Source: Sipunculus nudus (taxonomy: Eukaryota > Annelida > Sipuncula > Golfingiida > Sipunculidae). From it: a stretch of 64,000 nt of DNA. This document shows positions 24,827-37,480 of the stretch, piece after piece (the first letter of the stretch is position 1; each line of letters starts with the position of its first letter). The notes below the pieces were generated by a model. The model was not told the origin of the DNA and made no database searches. It saw nothing but the letters and a program-made list of their open reading frames with translations. The translations under genes and the position numbers were made by a program. The DNA is taken from contig CM049312.1 of assembly GCA_026874595.1 (NCBI GenBank), positions 75,501,429 through 75,565,428 on the forward strand, written 5' to 3'.

Positions 24827-27136
24827 AAACAAGGGACCCATGGGTCACGGCGCTCAGCTGTTATATATGATAAAAAATATGATTTTGAAAGTAGGCACAT
24901 GCTGGTTTTGTGTGGTAATAAATATAAGCTGTATTATGAGTATTTGGTGTTTAGCTTGTTTATGATTTTGATAGTATCTTTAGAGACAGGGAAGAGGATT
25001 GATTTCACTTATTTTATTAACAAATAGAGGGCTATTGTCACACAGATTTTGACTTGGCCATAAAACTTATATACAGCACATATAATAAAAGAGTTTAACA
25101 ATTATTAAAATTAATAACAAATATTGTGCCAATATAATTAAAAATCAAAAATAATAAGAAAATCATATGATAATTTTTTAAATAACATATAACAGAAATG
25201 ATTATTAAAATAATATTATAGAATATATTCATGAATGTATTCATGAATACATTATGAAAGTATCTGCACTGGTATTCAAATACTTCCATTTTTACCTGAA
25301 TTCCCATTCTTATGCAGGAAATTTTATAATGCAATACATATTAATATTCGTATTCAAATACATTTGCAAAGCATTCGCACCATGTCTAGTATTTATTCAG
25401 TTTTATCCAAACAATGATGTTGAGAATCCAGAATAAACAAAATTCACAAATTTAAATAATGATCACAAGTACCTTGTTTTATGGCTTTTATTTATATTAA
25501 AAAAAAATTTAATGTAATATATTCACTTTGGACTACTTTCACATCAATCTACACACTAGACACAGTAGGAATCTAGATTAATATTATCAACTGCATCTTT
25601 GTCTATCATTAATTTCCTTCATATGATCCCTAATGATTAGTAATGATAAATATGATTTTTTTTATCATTAAAATTGAACTGAAGATACCAAAGGGGACTG
25701 CATGGTGTTATTTGGAATAACATTGACATTGACATTCTCTCCATCCATACAAAAAATGTATTAATTTTTTGTTTATTATTATACTGTTTTTCAAAACAAC
25801 TACTAGATGAGTTGGGTTGGACACCTGGATCAACTGTGCCTGACCATAAGCTGCCTGGCTGTCCCAGTGTATGCCTCGCCTCAGGCGTTCATAATTTGCT
25901 GAAAGGTCAACAAGGTCAACATACAGGTGACTGAAGAGGGGCTGCGTAGAGCCTGGGTCTGACATGGTCTCATAAAAACATTAATAAAAGCTATAATTTT
26001 TGGCCAATTTCTTTCGGCTTTCAAAACTACAAAGCTGAAATCCTTATGTGTGCATGATATGAAAATTATATCAACAGTGCTCTCAGGAAACAAACGTGCC
26101 ATGGTCAAAATTGGGCAAAATTTAAGGAACTAATTTTATATTTATACTAATAACTTAAAAAATTTGAAAAATTCAGAACTAATTTTGGGTATTCAATTGA
26201 ATATTGATTAAATAATGTTACATCCCTGACAAAAAATCTCTAGCTTCAGCAATCCTCTTGTTAAGACAGTAAATATATTTCATGATTTTTTAAAAAGTGC
26301 ATTATGTTTGGGCCCATAACTTAAAACAATTACGCAATACTGACATCATTTCTGGCATGTGCATAGCGAATGTATAGAAAAATATGTTCATTAGATATGA
26401 TCAAAGTCAGACCAGTGGTTTTGATATTAGGTTGTCTTAAAGTGTAACAATGGGTTTTTAATGGAAAAATGAAGTTTTTCATTAATATCTCGAAGGAATC
26501 GAGTCCTAGTGACCAAATTCTTGGCATGGTAGGGGATTTTGGAGACATCTAACTTTATGCCAAATTTAAGGAACTTAGAGCTGAAGCTGGGGAGCTGAGC
26601 TCTAGCAAACTGCATAACACTGTAAACAATATGTGACATGGTGCTTGAAAACTTAAATAAAATCTACAGTTTTTGAACAACTGGTTTCAAATTGTTGGTG
26701 TTAACAGTTGAAATGCTAACAAAAACATGCTTTGAAAATTAAATCCACAGCAGTTACAGGAAAAAAACGTGCCATGGTCAAAGTTGGGCAAAATTTAAGG
26801 TACCAATTTTATATTTTTGCTAATATTTTTAAAAATTTAAAAGATTTTGATCTTATTTTGGGTATACAATTTAATTTTGATTAATTAAAGTTATATTACT
26901 AAAAAAAGTCCTTAGCTTTAACATTTTTTTGTGTTAAGTTGCCAAATATTTTCCTGATTTTTTACAAGGTGCAATATGTTTGGGCCCATATCCTATTAAA
27001 ATTATATAATACAGACCTAATTTCAGGCCTGTACATTGGAACTATACAGAGGAATGTTTATGGTAAATATGAAGAAAAACAGATGAGTGGTTTTGATATT
27101 AGGCAATCCTGAAGGGTGAAAATAGGTTTTTAATAA
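24827..27136 (+). mobile_element. 2.6-kb element, copy 1, 5' part
   Basis: Starts AAACAAGGGACCCATGGGTC directly after the 30-bp minisatellite and is collinear with copies 2 and 3 through the two internal units. It stops abruptly at GGTTTTTAATAAAA, where copy 2 begins. Its missing 3' tail resumes after copy 2 at about 29767. Diverged from copies 2 and 3, so it is the older insertion. Confidence 0.8.
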
Positions 27137-29766
27137 AAACAAGGGACCTATGGGTCACGGCGCTCAGCTGTTATATATGATAAAAATATATGATTTAGAA
27201 ATGAGGCACATGCTGGTTTTGTGTGGTAATAAGTATAAGCTGTATTATGAGTTGTTGTTGTTTAGCTTATGTATGATTTTGATAGTACCTTTGGAGACAG
27301 AGAAGAGAATTGATTTCATTTATTTTATTAACAAATAGAGTACTATTGTCACACAGATTTTGACTTGGCCATATAAGATATAAGCAGAACAAATGAAATA
27401 AGAGTTTAACTATTTATTAAAAAAAAATTACAAATATTGTCCCAGATATAATTTTTATTAAAAATAATAAGAGAATCATATGATTTTTAAAATGAAATAT
27501 AACTGAAATGATTATTAAAATAACATTAAAGAATATATTCATGAATGCATTCATGAATACATTTGGAAAGTATTTGCACTAGTATTCATATACTTTCATT
27601 TTTACCTGAATTCCCATTCTTTATGCAAGAAATTTTATAATGGAGTACATATTCATATTCGTATTTAAATACAATTACAAAGTATTCCCACCATGTCTGG
27701 TATTTATTCAGTTTTCACCAAACAATAGTGTTGAGAATCCAGAATGTACAAAATTCACACATTTAAATAATGATCATAAGTAACTGGTTTTATGGTTTTT
27801 ATTTATATTAAAAAAATGTGATATATTCATTTTGGACTAATTTCACATCAATGTACACACTAGACACAGTAGGAATCTAGATTAATATTATCAACTGCAT
27901 CTTTGTCTATCATTAATTTCCTTCATATGATCCCTAATGATTAGTAATGAATCATATGATTGACTTTTTTATTATTAAAATTGAACTGAAAAATGCCATA
28001 GGTGACTGCATGGTGTTATTTGGAATACGTGACATTCTATCCATCGATACAAGATTCTTATATCTTCAGTAACTGCAAGTTAATTCCCTATTATTATAAG
28101 CTATCAAATTCCTTTTCTATTTTTCTTTAATTTGTTATTATAAAACAATCAAAATTGATAAATTTATTGTCTATTGTTATGTTGTTGGTTAAAACTACTA
28201 GATGAGTTGGGTTGGACACCTGGATCAACTGTGGCTGGCCATAAGCAGCCTGGCTGCCCCAGTATATGCCTCGCCTAAAGCGTGCATAATTTGCTGAAAG
28301 TTCAACAAGGTCAACATACAGGTGACTCAAGAGTGGCTGGAGAGAGCCTAGGTCTGACATGGTCTCATAAAAACATTAATAAAAGCTACAATTTTTGGCC
28401 AATTTCTTTCAGCTTTCTAAACTAAAAAGCTGAAATCCTTGTGTGCATGATATGAAAATTATATAAACAGAGCTCACATGAAACAAAAGTGAAATGGTCA
28501 AAGTTGGGCAAAATTTAAGGAACTAATTTTATATTTATACTAATAACTTATAAAATTTGAAAAATTCAGAACTAATTTTGGGTATTCAATTGAATATTGA
28601 TTAAATAATGTTACATCCCTGACAAAAAATCTCTAGCTTCAGCAATCCTCTTGTTAAGACAGTAAATATATTTCATGATTTTTTAAAAAGTGCATTATGT
28701 TTGGGCCCATAAAACAATTACGCAATACTGACATCATTTCTGGCATGTGCACAGAGAATGTATAGAAAAACATGTATATTATATATGATTAAAGTCAGAT
28801 CAGTGGTTTTGATATTAGGCAGTATTGAAGTGTAACAATGGGTTTTTAATTGCAAAATGAAGTTTTTCATTAATATCTCAAAGTTATTAAGTCCTAGTGA
28901 CCAAATTCTTGGCATGGTAGGGAATTTTGGAGACATCTAATTGTATGCAAAATTTTAGGAACTGAGAGCTGAAGCTGGGGAGCTGAGCTCTTGCAAAATG
29001 CATAACACTAGCCTGATGTAAACAATATGTTACATGGTGCTTGAAAACTTGAATAAAATCTACAGTTTTTGATCAACTGGTTTCAAATTTTTGGTGTTAA
29101 CAGACAAAATGCTAACAAAAACATGCTCAGAAAATTAAATCCACAGTACTTACAGGAAAAAAAACGTGCCATGGTCAAAGTTAGGCAAATTTTAAGGTAC
29201 CAATTTTTTATTTTTGTTAATATTTTAAAAAAATTAAAAGATTTTGATCTAATTTTGGGTATACAATTTAATTTTGATTAATTAAAGTTATATTACTTGA
29301 AAAAAAGTCCATAGCTTTTACAAGTTTTGTGTTAAGTGATCAAATATCTTTCCTGATTTTTTACAAAATGCATTATGTTCTGGCCCATAACTTTATTAAA
29401 TTATATAATAAAGACATAATTTCAGGCATGTACATAGGAACTATATAGAGGAATATTTATGGTAAATATGAGGAAAAACAGGTGAGTGGTTTTGATAATA
29501 GGCAGCCCTGAAGTGTGAAAATAGGTTTTTAATAAAAAATTGAGGTTTTTTCTTAATTTCTCAAAGGAACAAAGTCGCAAAGACCCAGTTTTCGGCTTGG
29601 TAGGAGATCTTGGGGACATCTAACATTATGCCGAATTTTGGATTCCTAGGTCTTACGGTTTCAAAACGTGCCACAACTACGGACGGACGGACGGACGGAC
29701 AGACGGACGGACGACGGACAATGGACCACGACTATAGCTCAGATGACTTATAGTCAGCTGAGCTAA
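27137..29766 (+). mobile_element. 2.6-kb element, copy 2 (inserted inside copy 1)
   Basis: Complete copy from AAACAAGGGACCTATGGGTC to GTCAGCTGAGCTAAAA, including the GGACGG array (about 29679-29713). A-tracts flank both ends, so the exact junction and any target duplication cannot be fixed. Internal units marked by ATGGTCAAAGTTGGGCAAA at 28494 and 29170. Carries the same short 5' frame as copy 3. Confidence 0.8.
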
Positions 29767-29962
29767 AAATTGAGGTTTCTCCTTAATTTCTCAATGGAAC
29801 GAAGTCGCAAAGACCCAGTTTTCGGTTTGGTAGGAGATCTTGGGGATATCTAACATTATGTCGAATTTTGGATTCCTAGGTCTTACGGTTTTAAAACGTA
29901 CCACATCTGCGGACGGACGGACAATGGACCATGACTATAGCTCCGATGACTTAACTGAGGCA
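29767..29962 (+). mobile_element. 2.6-kb element, copy 1, 3' tail
   Basis: Begins TTGAGGTTTCTCCTTAATTT, exactly the sequence that follows TTTTTAATAAAA in copies 2 and 3, so it completes copy 1 after the insertion of copy 2. Ends in a reduced GGACGG array and a decayed terminus (GATGACTTAACTGAGG), after which the 30-bp minisatellite resumes. Confidence 0.75.
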
Positions 29963-29974
29963 AACTGAGGCTCA

Positions 29975-31310
29975 GGAAGGGGTGCCTAGGAAGAGCATAA
30001 CAACGGGAAATGAGGAAAGCTTGGGCTCAACAATGGAAAATAAATAAGACTAGGCCCAGCAACGGGAAATGAGGAAGACTGGGGCTCATTAATGAGATGG
30101 GAGGAGGAATGGGGCTCAGCAATGGGAAATTAGGAAGACTGGGGCACAATGAGGATAAATGAGGGAAGAATTGGGTTCAACAATGGGAAATAAGGCAGAC
30201 TGGGGCTCAACAGTGGAAAATAAGGATTAACAGTGGGTAATAAGGAAGACTGGTGATCAACAAAGGGAAATGAATAAAACGTGGGCTATATAGGACTTGG
30301 GCTCAGCAGGTAAATAAGGAATACTACGGCTCAATAATCGGTAATACGGAAGAGGGGGGAATCAACAATAGGGAATGAATAAGACGTGGGCTAAATATTG
30401 GGAAACGAGGAAGACTTGGGTTAGGCAATGGAATATGAGGAAGAATGGGGTTCAGCAATGTTTAATGGGGAAGACGGGTTCAGCAACGGGAAAGGAAGAA
30501 GACTTGGGCTCAACAATGGGAATTAAGAAGTGGGGCCCAGCAATGGGAAAGGGGGGAGCCTGGGGTTCATCAGCGGGAAACGAGGAAGACTGGGTCTCAA
30601 CAATGGGAATAAGGAAGACAGGGGCTAAACAATTGGAAACGAGGAAGATTGTAGCTCAACTATGGGAAATATGGACCACATGGGCTCAACAATGGGAAAT
30701 GAGGAAGACTGGTCTCAGCAAAGGGAAATGTAGGAAGACTGGGGCTCAACAATTGGAAATGAGTGAAGACTGGGTCTCAACAGTGTGAAATAAGGCAAAC
30801 TGGGGCTCAACAGTGTTAAATAAGGAATATTGCGGCTCAATTGTGGGTAATAAAGAAGATTGGTGATCAACAATGTGTGGGCTAAATAATGGGAAATGAG
30901 GAAGACTGGGGCTAAGCCATGGAATTTAAGGAAGACTGGGGTTCAGCAATGGGAAATGGGGAAAACGGGTTCAGCAACAGGGTCTCAATAATGGGAATAA
31001 GGAAGACAGGGGCTAAACAATTGGAAACAAGGAAGACTGGGGTTCAACTATGGCAAACAAGGACGACATGGGCTCAACAATTGGAAATTAGGATGACTGG
31101 GGCTCAGCAGTGCGAAATGAAGGAAGACTGGAGCTCAACATTTGGAAATGAGTGAAGACTAGGTCTGAGCAACGTAAAATAGGCATACTTGGGCTCAACA
31201 GTGGTAAATAAGAAATACTGCGGCTCAATAATGGGTAATAAGAAAGACTGGGGACCAAAAATGGGGATTGAATAAGGCGGCTAAATAATGGGGAAATGAA
31301 GAAAATTTTA
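29975..31310. repeat. 30-bp minisatellite, right block (diverged)
   Basis: About 40 variants of the same GACTGGGGCTCAACAATGGG unit, with many small indels. It continues the block at 24418-24826 after the inserted elements. The right block is much more diverged than the left, suggesting that local homogenisation went on only on the left side after the array was split. Confidence 0.85.
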
Positions 31311-31479
31311 TCATGTGTGAACAGGTCCATCTGATCATTCAAGTTAATCAAGTTCCCAAATAAATAAGATAAATTTAAAACTACAAAATTATGTCTTATT
31401 TCACCAACTACATCAGCACAGTTAGCAAAAATATGTATCTCACAGAGTTCTGTTGCAACGGTAAGGAAAGGCTGACCAA

Positions 31480-32060
31480 GTGCAAGGTAAAGACCGCCAT
31501 TATTCGAACTCCTCCAAGAACATGGTTGACACAAATGGTGCATTAAATTTGAGGGGAACAAATGCAGTAGTTCAGAATTTATGGGAATCCAGCAAATGAC
31601 CATTATTTCTACAGATTTGGTAAAGAGTTCAGGTTAAGTTTTGGAACTCATTTGCGAAATAGGTTATAAACTTTGCCGAATTTGAAGAAAAAGTTCAACA
31701 AATGTGCACTATTTCAAGGTCAAGACTACTCTTGCATTAAAGGTCATGACTTCAATTTATAAAGGCTTCATCCTATGATCCATTTCGATATGTGTGCACA
31801 ACATGCAAGAAATGTGCAATTGTTCTTTAATCATACTGCTCACATTATTCTCAAGTGGCAGTGAAGAAATATCAAACCGTAAAAGGCGCAAAAACAACAA
31901 AAATGGCCATATGTGGTTACTCCAGTCTTTTGAACAAAGCACTATTAAAGATCTTCAGGCTACCCTATTTTCAGTACAATCAATCCATCCTATCTTGAGA
32001 TATCTAGCAATTTCAATATATTTTACCGATAGAAGGCAATTTCTGCGGTTCTCATAATGA
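31480..32060. repeat. Diverged relative of the 12-13.7 kb repeat
   Basis: Shares AAAGGTCATGACTxCAATTTA, the CAAGAAATGTGCAATTGTTC/TTTAATCATACTGCTCAC block and AGTGGCAGTGA with 12970-13110. Its surroundings carry decayed CAAGGTCAAGAC motifs. Confidence 0.55.
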
Positions 32061-32239
32061 CTCGCAGAATAGAGGTCAAAATGAAAATATAGGTTAATGT
32101 AAAATCATGTTTTGTTATTCAAATAGAGCTTTTCATGGCGTCTTCGACTACGCTATTTCGTAATGTAACGACCGATATACAGCGTCATCGCTACACCCCA
32201 GTTAACTTTCTAGACTGACTGATTCTGTTAGGATTTTGC

Positions 32240-32760
32240 ATGCTGACAATCATGAAGAGTCCGCTAAACCGATTCCTTAATACTGTGGGGATGACAAGTG
32301 TAGAGTTCCTCACATCTACTTCTCAGGAGTTGAAAACTACACACAGACTACCTAGGACTTGGTTTAAGAGTTGTCAAGACTACAGTCAGGTTCCTCGCAT
32401 CGATTCTTCTGTTCTTTGGGAAGATAAAGAGTTCCTCACACAGACTCTGTAGTACCATAGGGAAGACAAGGATATACAGTTTTTCACACTCGTCCATCAT
32501 ACAGATATGACTAGAGTCGGATTCTTCCGGCAGGCCCCCAGTACTCTGTGGACGACCAGAACTGACTTCTTCCCACTGACTAATCAAAAGACTTCTTCAC
32601 GAGTGTTTTATTCTTCACGAGCGGCTAAAGCCTTCAAGTAGGACGAAAGAGGAGTTCTTCATACAGGCATGTTAGTAATTACAGAAAACAAAATAGTACA
32701 ATGGGTAAGACGAGGTTCAAGTTCCCCACACAGACACTTTGCAGAACACAAGGCATTCTC
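32240..32760. repeat. Highly diverged tandem repeat
   Basis: Recurring variants of GTTCCTCACACAGACTCTGT followed by a GGGAAGACAAG-type segment at irregular spacing of about 50-70 bases. Small frames here are chance. No gene recognised. Confidence 0.4.
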
Positions 32761-33049
32761 TTCACAATATGGTTTATTGAAAAGTTTGATAGTACTGTGT
32801 CACAATCCTCCCACGGAATTCTTCTAAAAACGATATATCGCTTCAACACCAGTAACGTAATTCCAATATTTGGGCGGCAAGACCAGCCATCCATAAAACA
32901 ATATATTACTACGGATTATCTAACATAGTGCCTAATTCTATTCCTAAAATTACAAGCTATCAGCTAAAATATTCATAGATAATGTGATTCTAAGAGCCAC
33001 TATCATACTCCATGAACCATCCATATCCGCGCTGCCGTTTGATTATTAT

Positions 33050-33059
33050 TATATATATA

Positions 33060-33125
<66 letters not shown>
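33050..33125. repeat. (TA)n microsatellite
   Basis: TA run with a short GTGTGTG interruption at 33061-33067. Confidence 0.97.
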
Positions 33126-33126
<1 letters not shown>

Positions 33127-34392
33127 TGAGAAAATGGAACATCCTGATGGCAAAGTTTTCTCCTCTACTTCAATGTTAATATTTGAAACAAAAAATAGTA
33201 ACAATTTCGTTGAACAGAAGTGCAATTATGGAAATGAGAAAATAAAGAATCATGCAATAATAGCAAACTAATCTTTAAAAGGCATTAAAGCTAATTACTT
33301 CTAGTCGGAAAACCTGACAGTGGGAGAACAAAAATTATTAAAAGTGCTGCAAAATAATCCCCTCTGAGGAGAAAATTAAGGAATAAATTAGGATACTGAA
33401 GTTCTCAAAGTGACTTGCACTTCCTTCACGTTCTATATGAGCCTTTGCTTTCTTGCCAAAGTTTAAAACAATGCCTTGCAGCCAACATAAGTTATTCTAC
33501 TTTAACTTTTGTGATTGCTGGTGCCTTTAATTACTGGTTCAGAAACAATTACATGTACCACGGTGGGGTATTGACCAATTGTACAAAAATAGATATTTTC
33601 CTAAATTATAAGCTGAAGCATTCTCAACCCGTGGAGCACCTTTGTTTAAGAAACATAATTAAACATGCACATGTTATCATAACCACATCACGCATGGGTA
33701 TCATCCATCTTACGATGATTACGTGTCATTCCTACTGACCGACAAGCATGCGACAACTAGATCATATAATACACAGGTTTAAAGAGTATACGTACGTCAT
33801 GATGAGACTGGGACAAATACACGAAGGGAATCAGACACATGCACCTAGAAGGACAAATTTTACAGCACGAAGGTTGCCTATTTTCAGCTGAGACATTACA
33901 AAATTACAAGCACAACTAAAACGGCATATGAAGCTTACGTAATTTAAAATTACATCGGAAAATTTGGAATATTACACAACATTAAGTGTGCCAGATGGGA
34001 TGAGTCTGACATTGTTTGAAGAGTTGACGCAGGGTTTATTTTACATTGTGCTATAGTACAGGTCTAAATACAACAGTAACCATTAACATCGTGATGATGG
34101 TTATGTTGGCAACAATATGACACCATGGTAACCATGATGTCACTATGGAAACAGTAGTTAACCTGTAGTGTAACTTAGTTTAAATATGGATCTTGTTGGG
34201 TGCGTCCCCATATTCACATTCTGATTTTGGTGAAGCAAATAAAATCACCCGGGATTCTAAATACAGCTTCCATGTTACAGGATCAGGGCTTAGGGTTTCG
34301 ATATTGAATACAGAAATGGTTTCCCTGCTCTGAGACATGGAGGTTTTGTTTCTGTCAGGTTTTGTTCTTAATCAACTCTTCTGATCTGTGAA

Positions 34393-34398
34393 TTTATT
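34393..34398 (-). terminator. Possible poly(A) signal of the MORC2-like gene
   Basis: AATAAA on the minus strand (TTTATT on plus), about 500 bases after the stop codon and the first such hexamer I see downstream. There is no clear GT-rich element after it, and AT-rich DNA gives this hexamer by chance. A second copy lies at 34035-34040. Confidence 0.25.
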
Positions 34399-34445
34399 AC
34401 TCTATAATAAACCTCTGTTCCAGTGAAGTCCTTTATGCTCACAGA

Positions 34446-34565
34446 ACCTGAAAATACTGTCACAATACCTAAAGATACTGTCACAATACCTAAAGATACT
34501 GTCACAATACTTGTAGTTACTGTCACAAAGACTGAAATGCTTTCACAGTACCTGAAGATACTAAT
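34446..34565. repeat. 20-21-bp minisatellite (ATACTGTCACAATACCTAAAG)
   Basis: About six units of AAAGATACTGTCACAATACC, the last ones diverged. Lies 0.35 kb downstream of the MORC2 stop, possibly inside its 3' UTR. Confidence 0.75.
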
Positions 34566-34899
34566 TACTGGTCAAAGAGAAGCAATAAACTCCAATGCTT
34601 GTATCAACAGGAAAGGGCTGTTTCAGCTTTTAAACTACACTGGGAGATTAGAATTCAACCTTGTGAAACTTCTTAATTTGAGCATTCCTGTTTGCAAATG
34701 CATCTGAACACCAGCAGGGCCTGCCAAGACTGGTTGCCTGTATGCCATTTCTTCAGTATTGTCTATGTTGTGGCTCAGATGTTTTTGTGAACCACTTTGA
34801 TTGGTAATTGCCTTTACAGCATGATGGATGGTTGTTTCAGTCACTGATGTACCATCAATCTCTACTATACATGTTATTTTATGTTTATATATAATATAT

Positions 34900-34992
34900 T
34901 TATGTTTGGTGTTGTTCCATGGCTTGCTTAACACACGCTGACAGTAGCTCATCAACTTGATCAGTGTCGGCTTCAGCATCAATATCAAATTC
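34900..34992 (-). CDS. MORC2: MORC2-like terminal exon and stop codon
   Basis: 93 nt including TAA. Encodes 30 residues starting EFDIDAEADTDQVDELL and ending MEQHQT. Vertebrate MORC2 also ends with a D-I-D-x-x-x-x-D-x-x-D run a few residues from the C-terminus. The acceptor is TTTATTGCAG. A candidate poly(A) signal for this gene is listed at 34393. Confidence 0.87.
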   Translation of the reverse strand, partial: EFDIDAEADTDQVDELLSACVKQAMEQHQT

Positions 34993-35919
34993 CTGCAATA
35001 AAGGCGAAACATTCCAGGTACTGCAAGATTTATTCATAACCCATGTTTAACTGCTGCAATGCAATTGTCTTGCTATATTATTACAGTATCCTTAAGAACC
35101 AATCCAATAAAGCTTCAGAACATGTCAATGATTATATTCACTAAATTTCCACTTGAGGCAATTATTTAAGTTACACAATCAAACAGACTAAAACCTTTGA
35201 ATTTTAAATTAATTAAAACTTTTATGCACTGACAAGTGTAGCAACACACGCTACATATATGATAATTCTTGCAGTGAGTCAGATGAAATTTATGTCGAAT
35301 GTCTTCAGAATAATGGTCACACTAAGTCATGGGGTTATCATCAGGTTTTATGGAAAATCAGTTATTCTTCTTTCAATTAAAGTACTGGATTACCTTAGAC
35401 AACTATCAATTACACCACAATATAGTGTAAGAAAGAAAATCCTTAAAAAAAGCAACCCGACTGGATAAAATCACCCTGACCCAAGATTTTTATGACATTC
35501 TCCCAAAACTCTGTTAACTTTAGAATTAGCAAAAAATTTAGCAGAGTTTTGAGATTGATATAAACAGTGAAATATGGATGGTACAACATTAATGCAGTTA
35601 ACAATTTTCCACTTTTACAGATAATGGAATATATTGCGAAAACCAATTATTAATTGATCAACCCATTTGCTAAATCTACCTTAAGTCAGGGTGTTACTTG
35701 TAATAAGGATGCGACTTATGTTTGGAATTTTATGAAAGTGAATGTTGATGATAAACAATCACACTGAATCCTTACAAAATTCAAAATACATATAACATGA
35801 ATTAATTATCATATAGTGTGGAAAATATAATTTACATATGACATGAAAAATTAGCCCTCAAGAACTATGTCAAAGTATAGCATGTTTTTGCTAAGACTGA
35901 AAACTGAAGAAATACAAAC

Positions 35920-36036
35920 CTCATTTATAGACTTGAGTAGCTTGGCAATCATTTTGCGTACACTGGCAAGTTTGGTTTTGGCTGTCTCTGCCTCTGTTTG
36001 CTGTTTGTTAGCCTCCATCTGGAAACTACTCACCAG
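35920..36036 (-). CDS. MORC2: MORC2-like exon: C-terminal coiled coil
   Basis: 117 nt (39 codons), phase 0 at both ends. Starts LVSSFQMEANKQQ and ends IAKLLKSINE. It is rich in Glu, Lys, Gln and Ala with heptad-like spacing of Leu/Ile/Met, consistent with the last coiled coil of MORC proteins, which helps dimerisation. The acceptor is TGTTCCAG; the donor is a non-optimal GTTTGT. A strong donor-like GTGAGT begins three bases inside the exon. The upstream intron is about 12.8 kb. Confidence 0.88.
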
Positions 36037-36224
36037 CTGGAACAGACAAGAGGAGTCATGTTAGTCATCAGATCCTGATTTATTTATATCATGGTTTAAT
36101 TTGTGCTTTTTTTGTGTCGACAAGTGCCTGTATTGTTAAAGGCTGTCTTAACCTTAGCTATTTAAAGCTATGTACACCTGGAGAATCATTTCAGTTTTAG
36201 ACTGTGTGACAGCACTCACTTCAT

Positions 36225-36490
36225 GTCATTCTATATCCTGGCGTCATCCAGGCCCTGTATCTACCACACCTGAGGGTTCTGGGTGTGTAATGAACCTCAT
36301 TGCTGGACCCCTATAAGATGCACTGGTTTCTGAGTGATACACAGCTGTAGGACACAGCCTTCCCATTATACTGCAGAGTGCTCAGCCTTGGGGGGGGGGG
36401 GGGGGGGTTAATGATCCTCGACTGAGAATTGAACTAATAATCTCCTGACCTTGAGTTTCCTACTCTGCCCTAGACCATAGAAGCGAGTTA
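36225..36490 (-). mobile_element. tRNA-derived SINE-like copy 1
   Basis: Shares with 57141-57440 the blocks TCATTYTxTATCCTGG, TACCACACCTG, CACAGCCTTCCCATTAT and CTGCAGAGYRCTCAGCCT in the same order. Its tRNA-like head is more decayed (the B box is reduced to AATTGAACT in plus). A poly-G tract has grown at 36391-36408. It lies immediately upstream of the coiled-coil exon acceptor on the minus strand. Confidence 0.6.
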
Positions 36491-37039
36491 CATTTATATC
36501 ATGTTGCTGCAGAATGCACACTCTGCTGTTGTATAAGCAGTTCTTATATTGCTCATATAAATAGGATCTTCATCAGCAGCTATGGGAGAACAGTAAGCCT
36601 ATTACAGATTACCCGTACACTCAGTCTGTATCACATGGAAAACACAGCAAATATGACTTAAGAATCTAACTCTCGATATGTCAAGGCAAAACTAAGGTCA
36701 GCTGAAACCTCTGGCCTTTTTGTTGGCTTCATATAGACATAATATTAATTTTTCTCTCTTTGTTATGCTCCTGTCACACAGCTCCGTTTACAACAGAAGT
36801 ATTCTTCTGCTAGGGGCTACTTTGAAGAATGTTGTAATAAATGAAATAAATAATAAATATGGTACTTTTTAATTATTTCAACACAGGGATACAGCTGCCA
36901 TGGGTCATTATTTGAATATATTTTACATTTACTCATATCATAAAGAATATTTTATCCTACCGTATAGTATGAATACTAGATATTTCATAGAGAAAGAAGT
37001 TTACAACTGAGGGGATGAGAAATAATCAATGGATGCGTC

Positions 37040-37480
37040 TTAAAGGGCCTTTACACAGAATTGCAACCTTTGTGCCTCCCATATGCGACCACAATATATA
37101 CAAGGTCGTCGTTGGAGGCTCAAAGAAGGCAGAATGGTTGCAAAGCTCTTTAAAAGATGGTACACAGGAGTTCAAGAATTCGCCATGGACGCCATGGTTG
37201 CCGTGAATTTTTTAACATGTTCAAAATAGTCGCACAAAGGTCGCCGAGGGTGTTTGTTGCTCAAAGGTGGCACAAAGGAAGTTCAAATGAGGCACAAGCA
37301 TTGCCGTTGTTGCAGAATGGAGGCACAGTGATCGCTTTGGTTGCATAGGGGAACCAGAGCAGAGGCAGGCATGAAAATGCCCTAAATTTGCATTTCATGA
37401 GGTTCAAGGGAGGCACAAGTATCGCTGGAGTAGTTACACAGAAACAGGATTTTCTGGCTTTAGGCAACCATTGAGCGTAA
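37040..37480. repeat. Repeat-like stretch with GGCACAAAGG / TTGCAACC motifs
   Basis: Starts AAAGGGCCTTTACACAG. Many short recurrences of GAGGCACAAG, CACAAAGG and GTTGCAxxG give overlapping small frames on both strands. No protein recognised. Probably a non-autonomous element in the MORC2 intron. Confidence 0.4.

Noticed and set aside
24398-25027. 209-codon frame with NEEDWGSTMG decapeptide repeats as a repetitive protein
   Set aside because: The 30-bp minisatellite unit is a multiple of three, so two plus frames and one minus frame are all open; the downstream part runs into a transposable element. No start context, splice or composition evidence for a gene.
31088-31603. 171-codon minus frame
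   Set aside because: One half is the 30-bp minisatellite read in antisense, the rest is a diverged dispersed repeat; no domain.
34635-35012. 125-codon minus frame over the MORC2 terminal exon
   Set aside because: It is in a different frame from the real exon (EFDIDAEADTD), which is supported by phase and motif.
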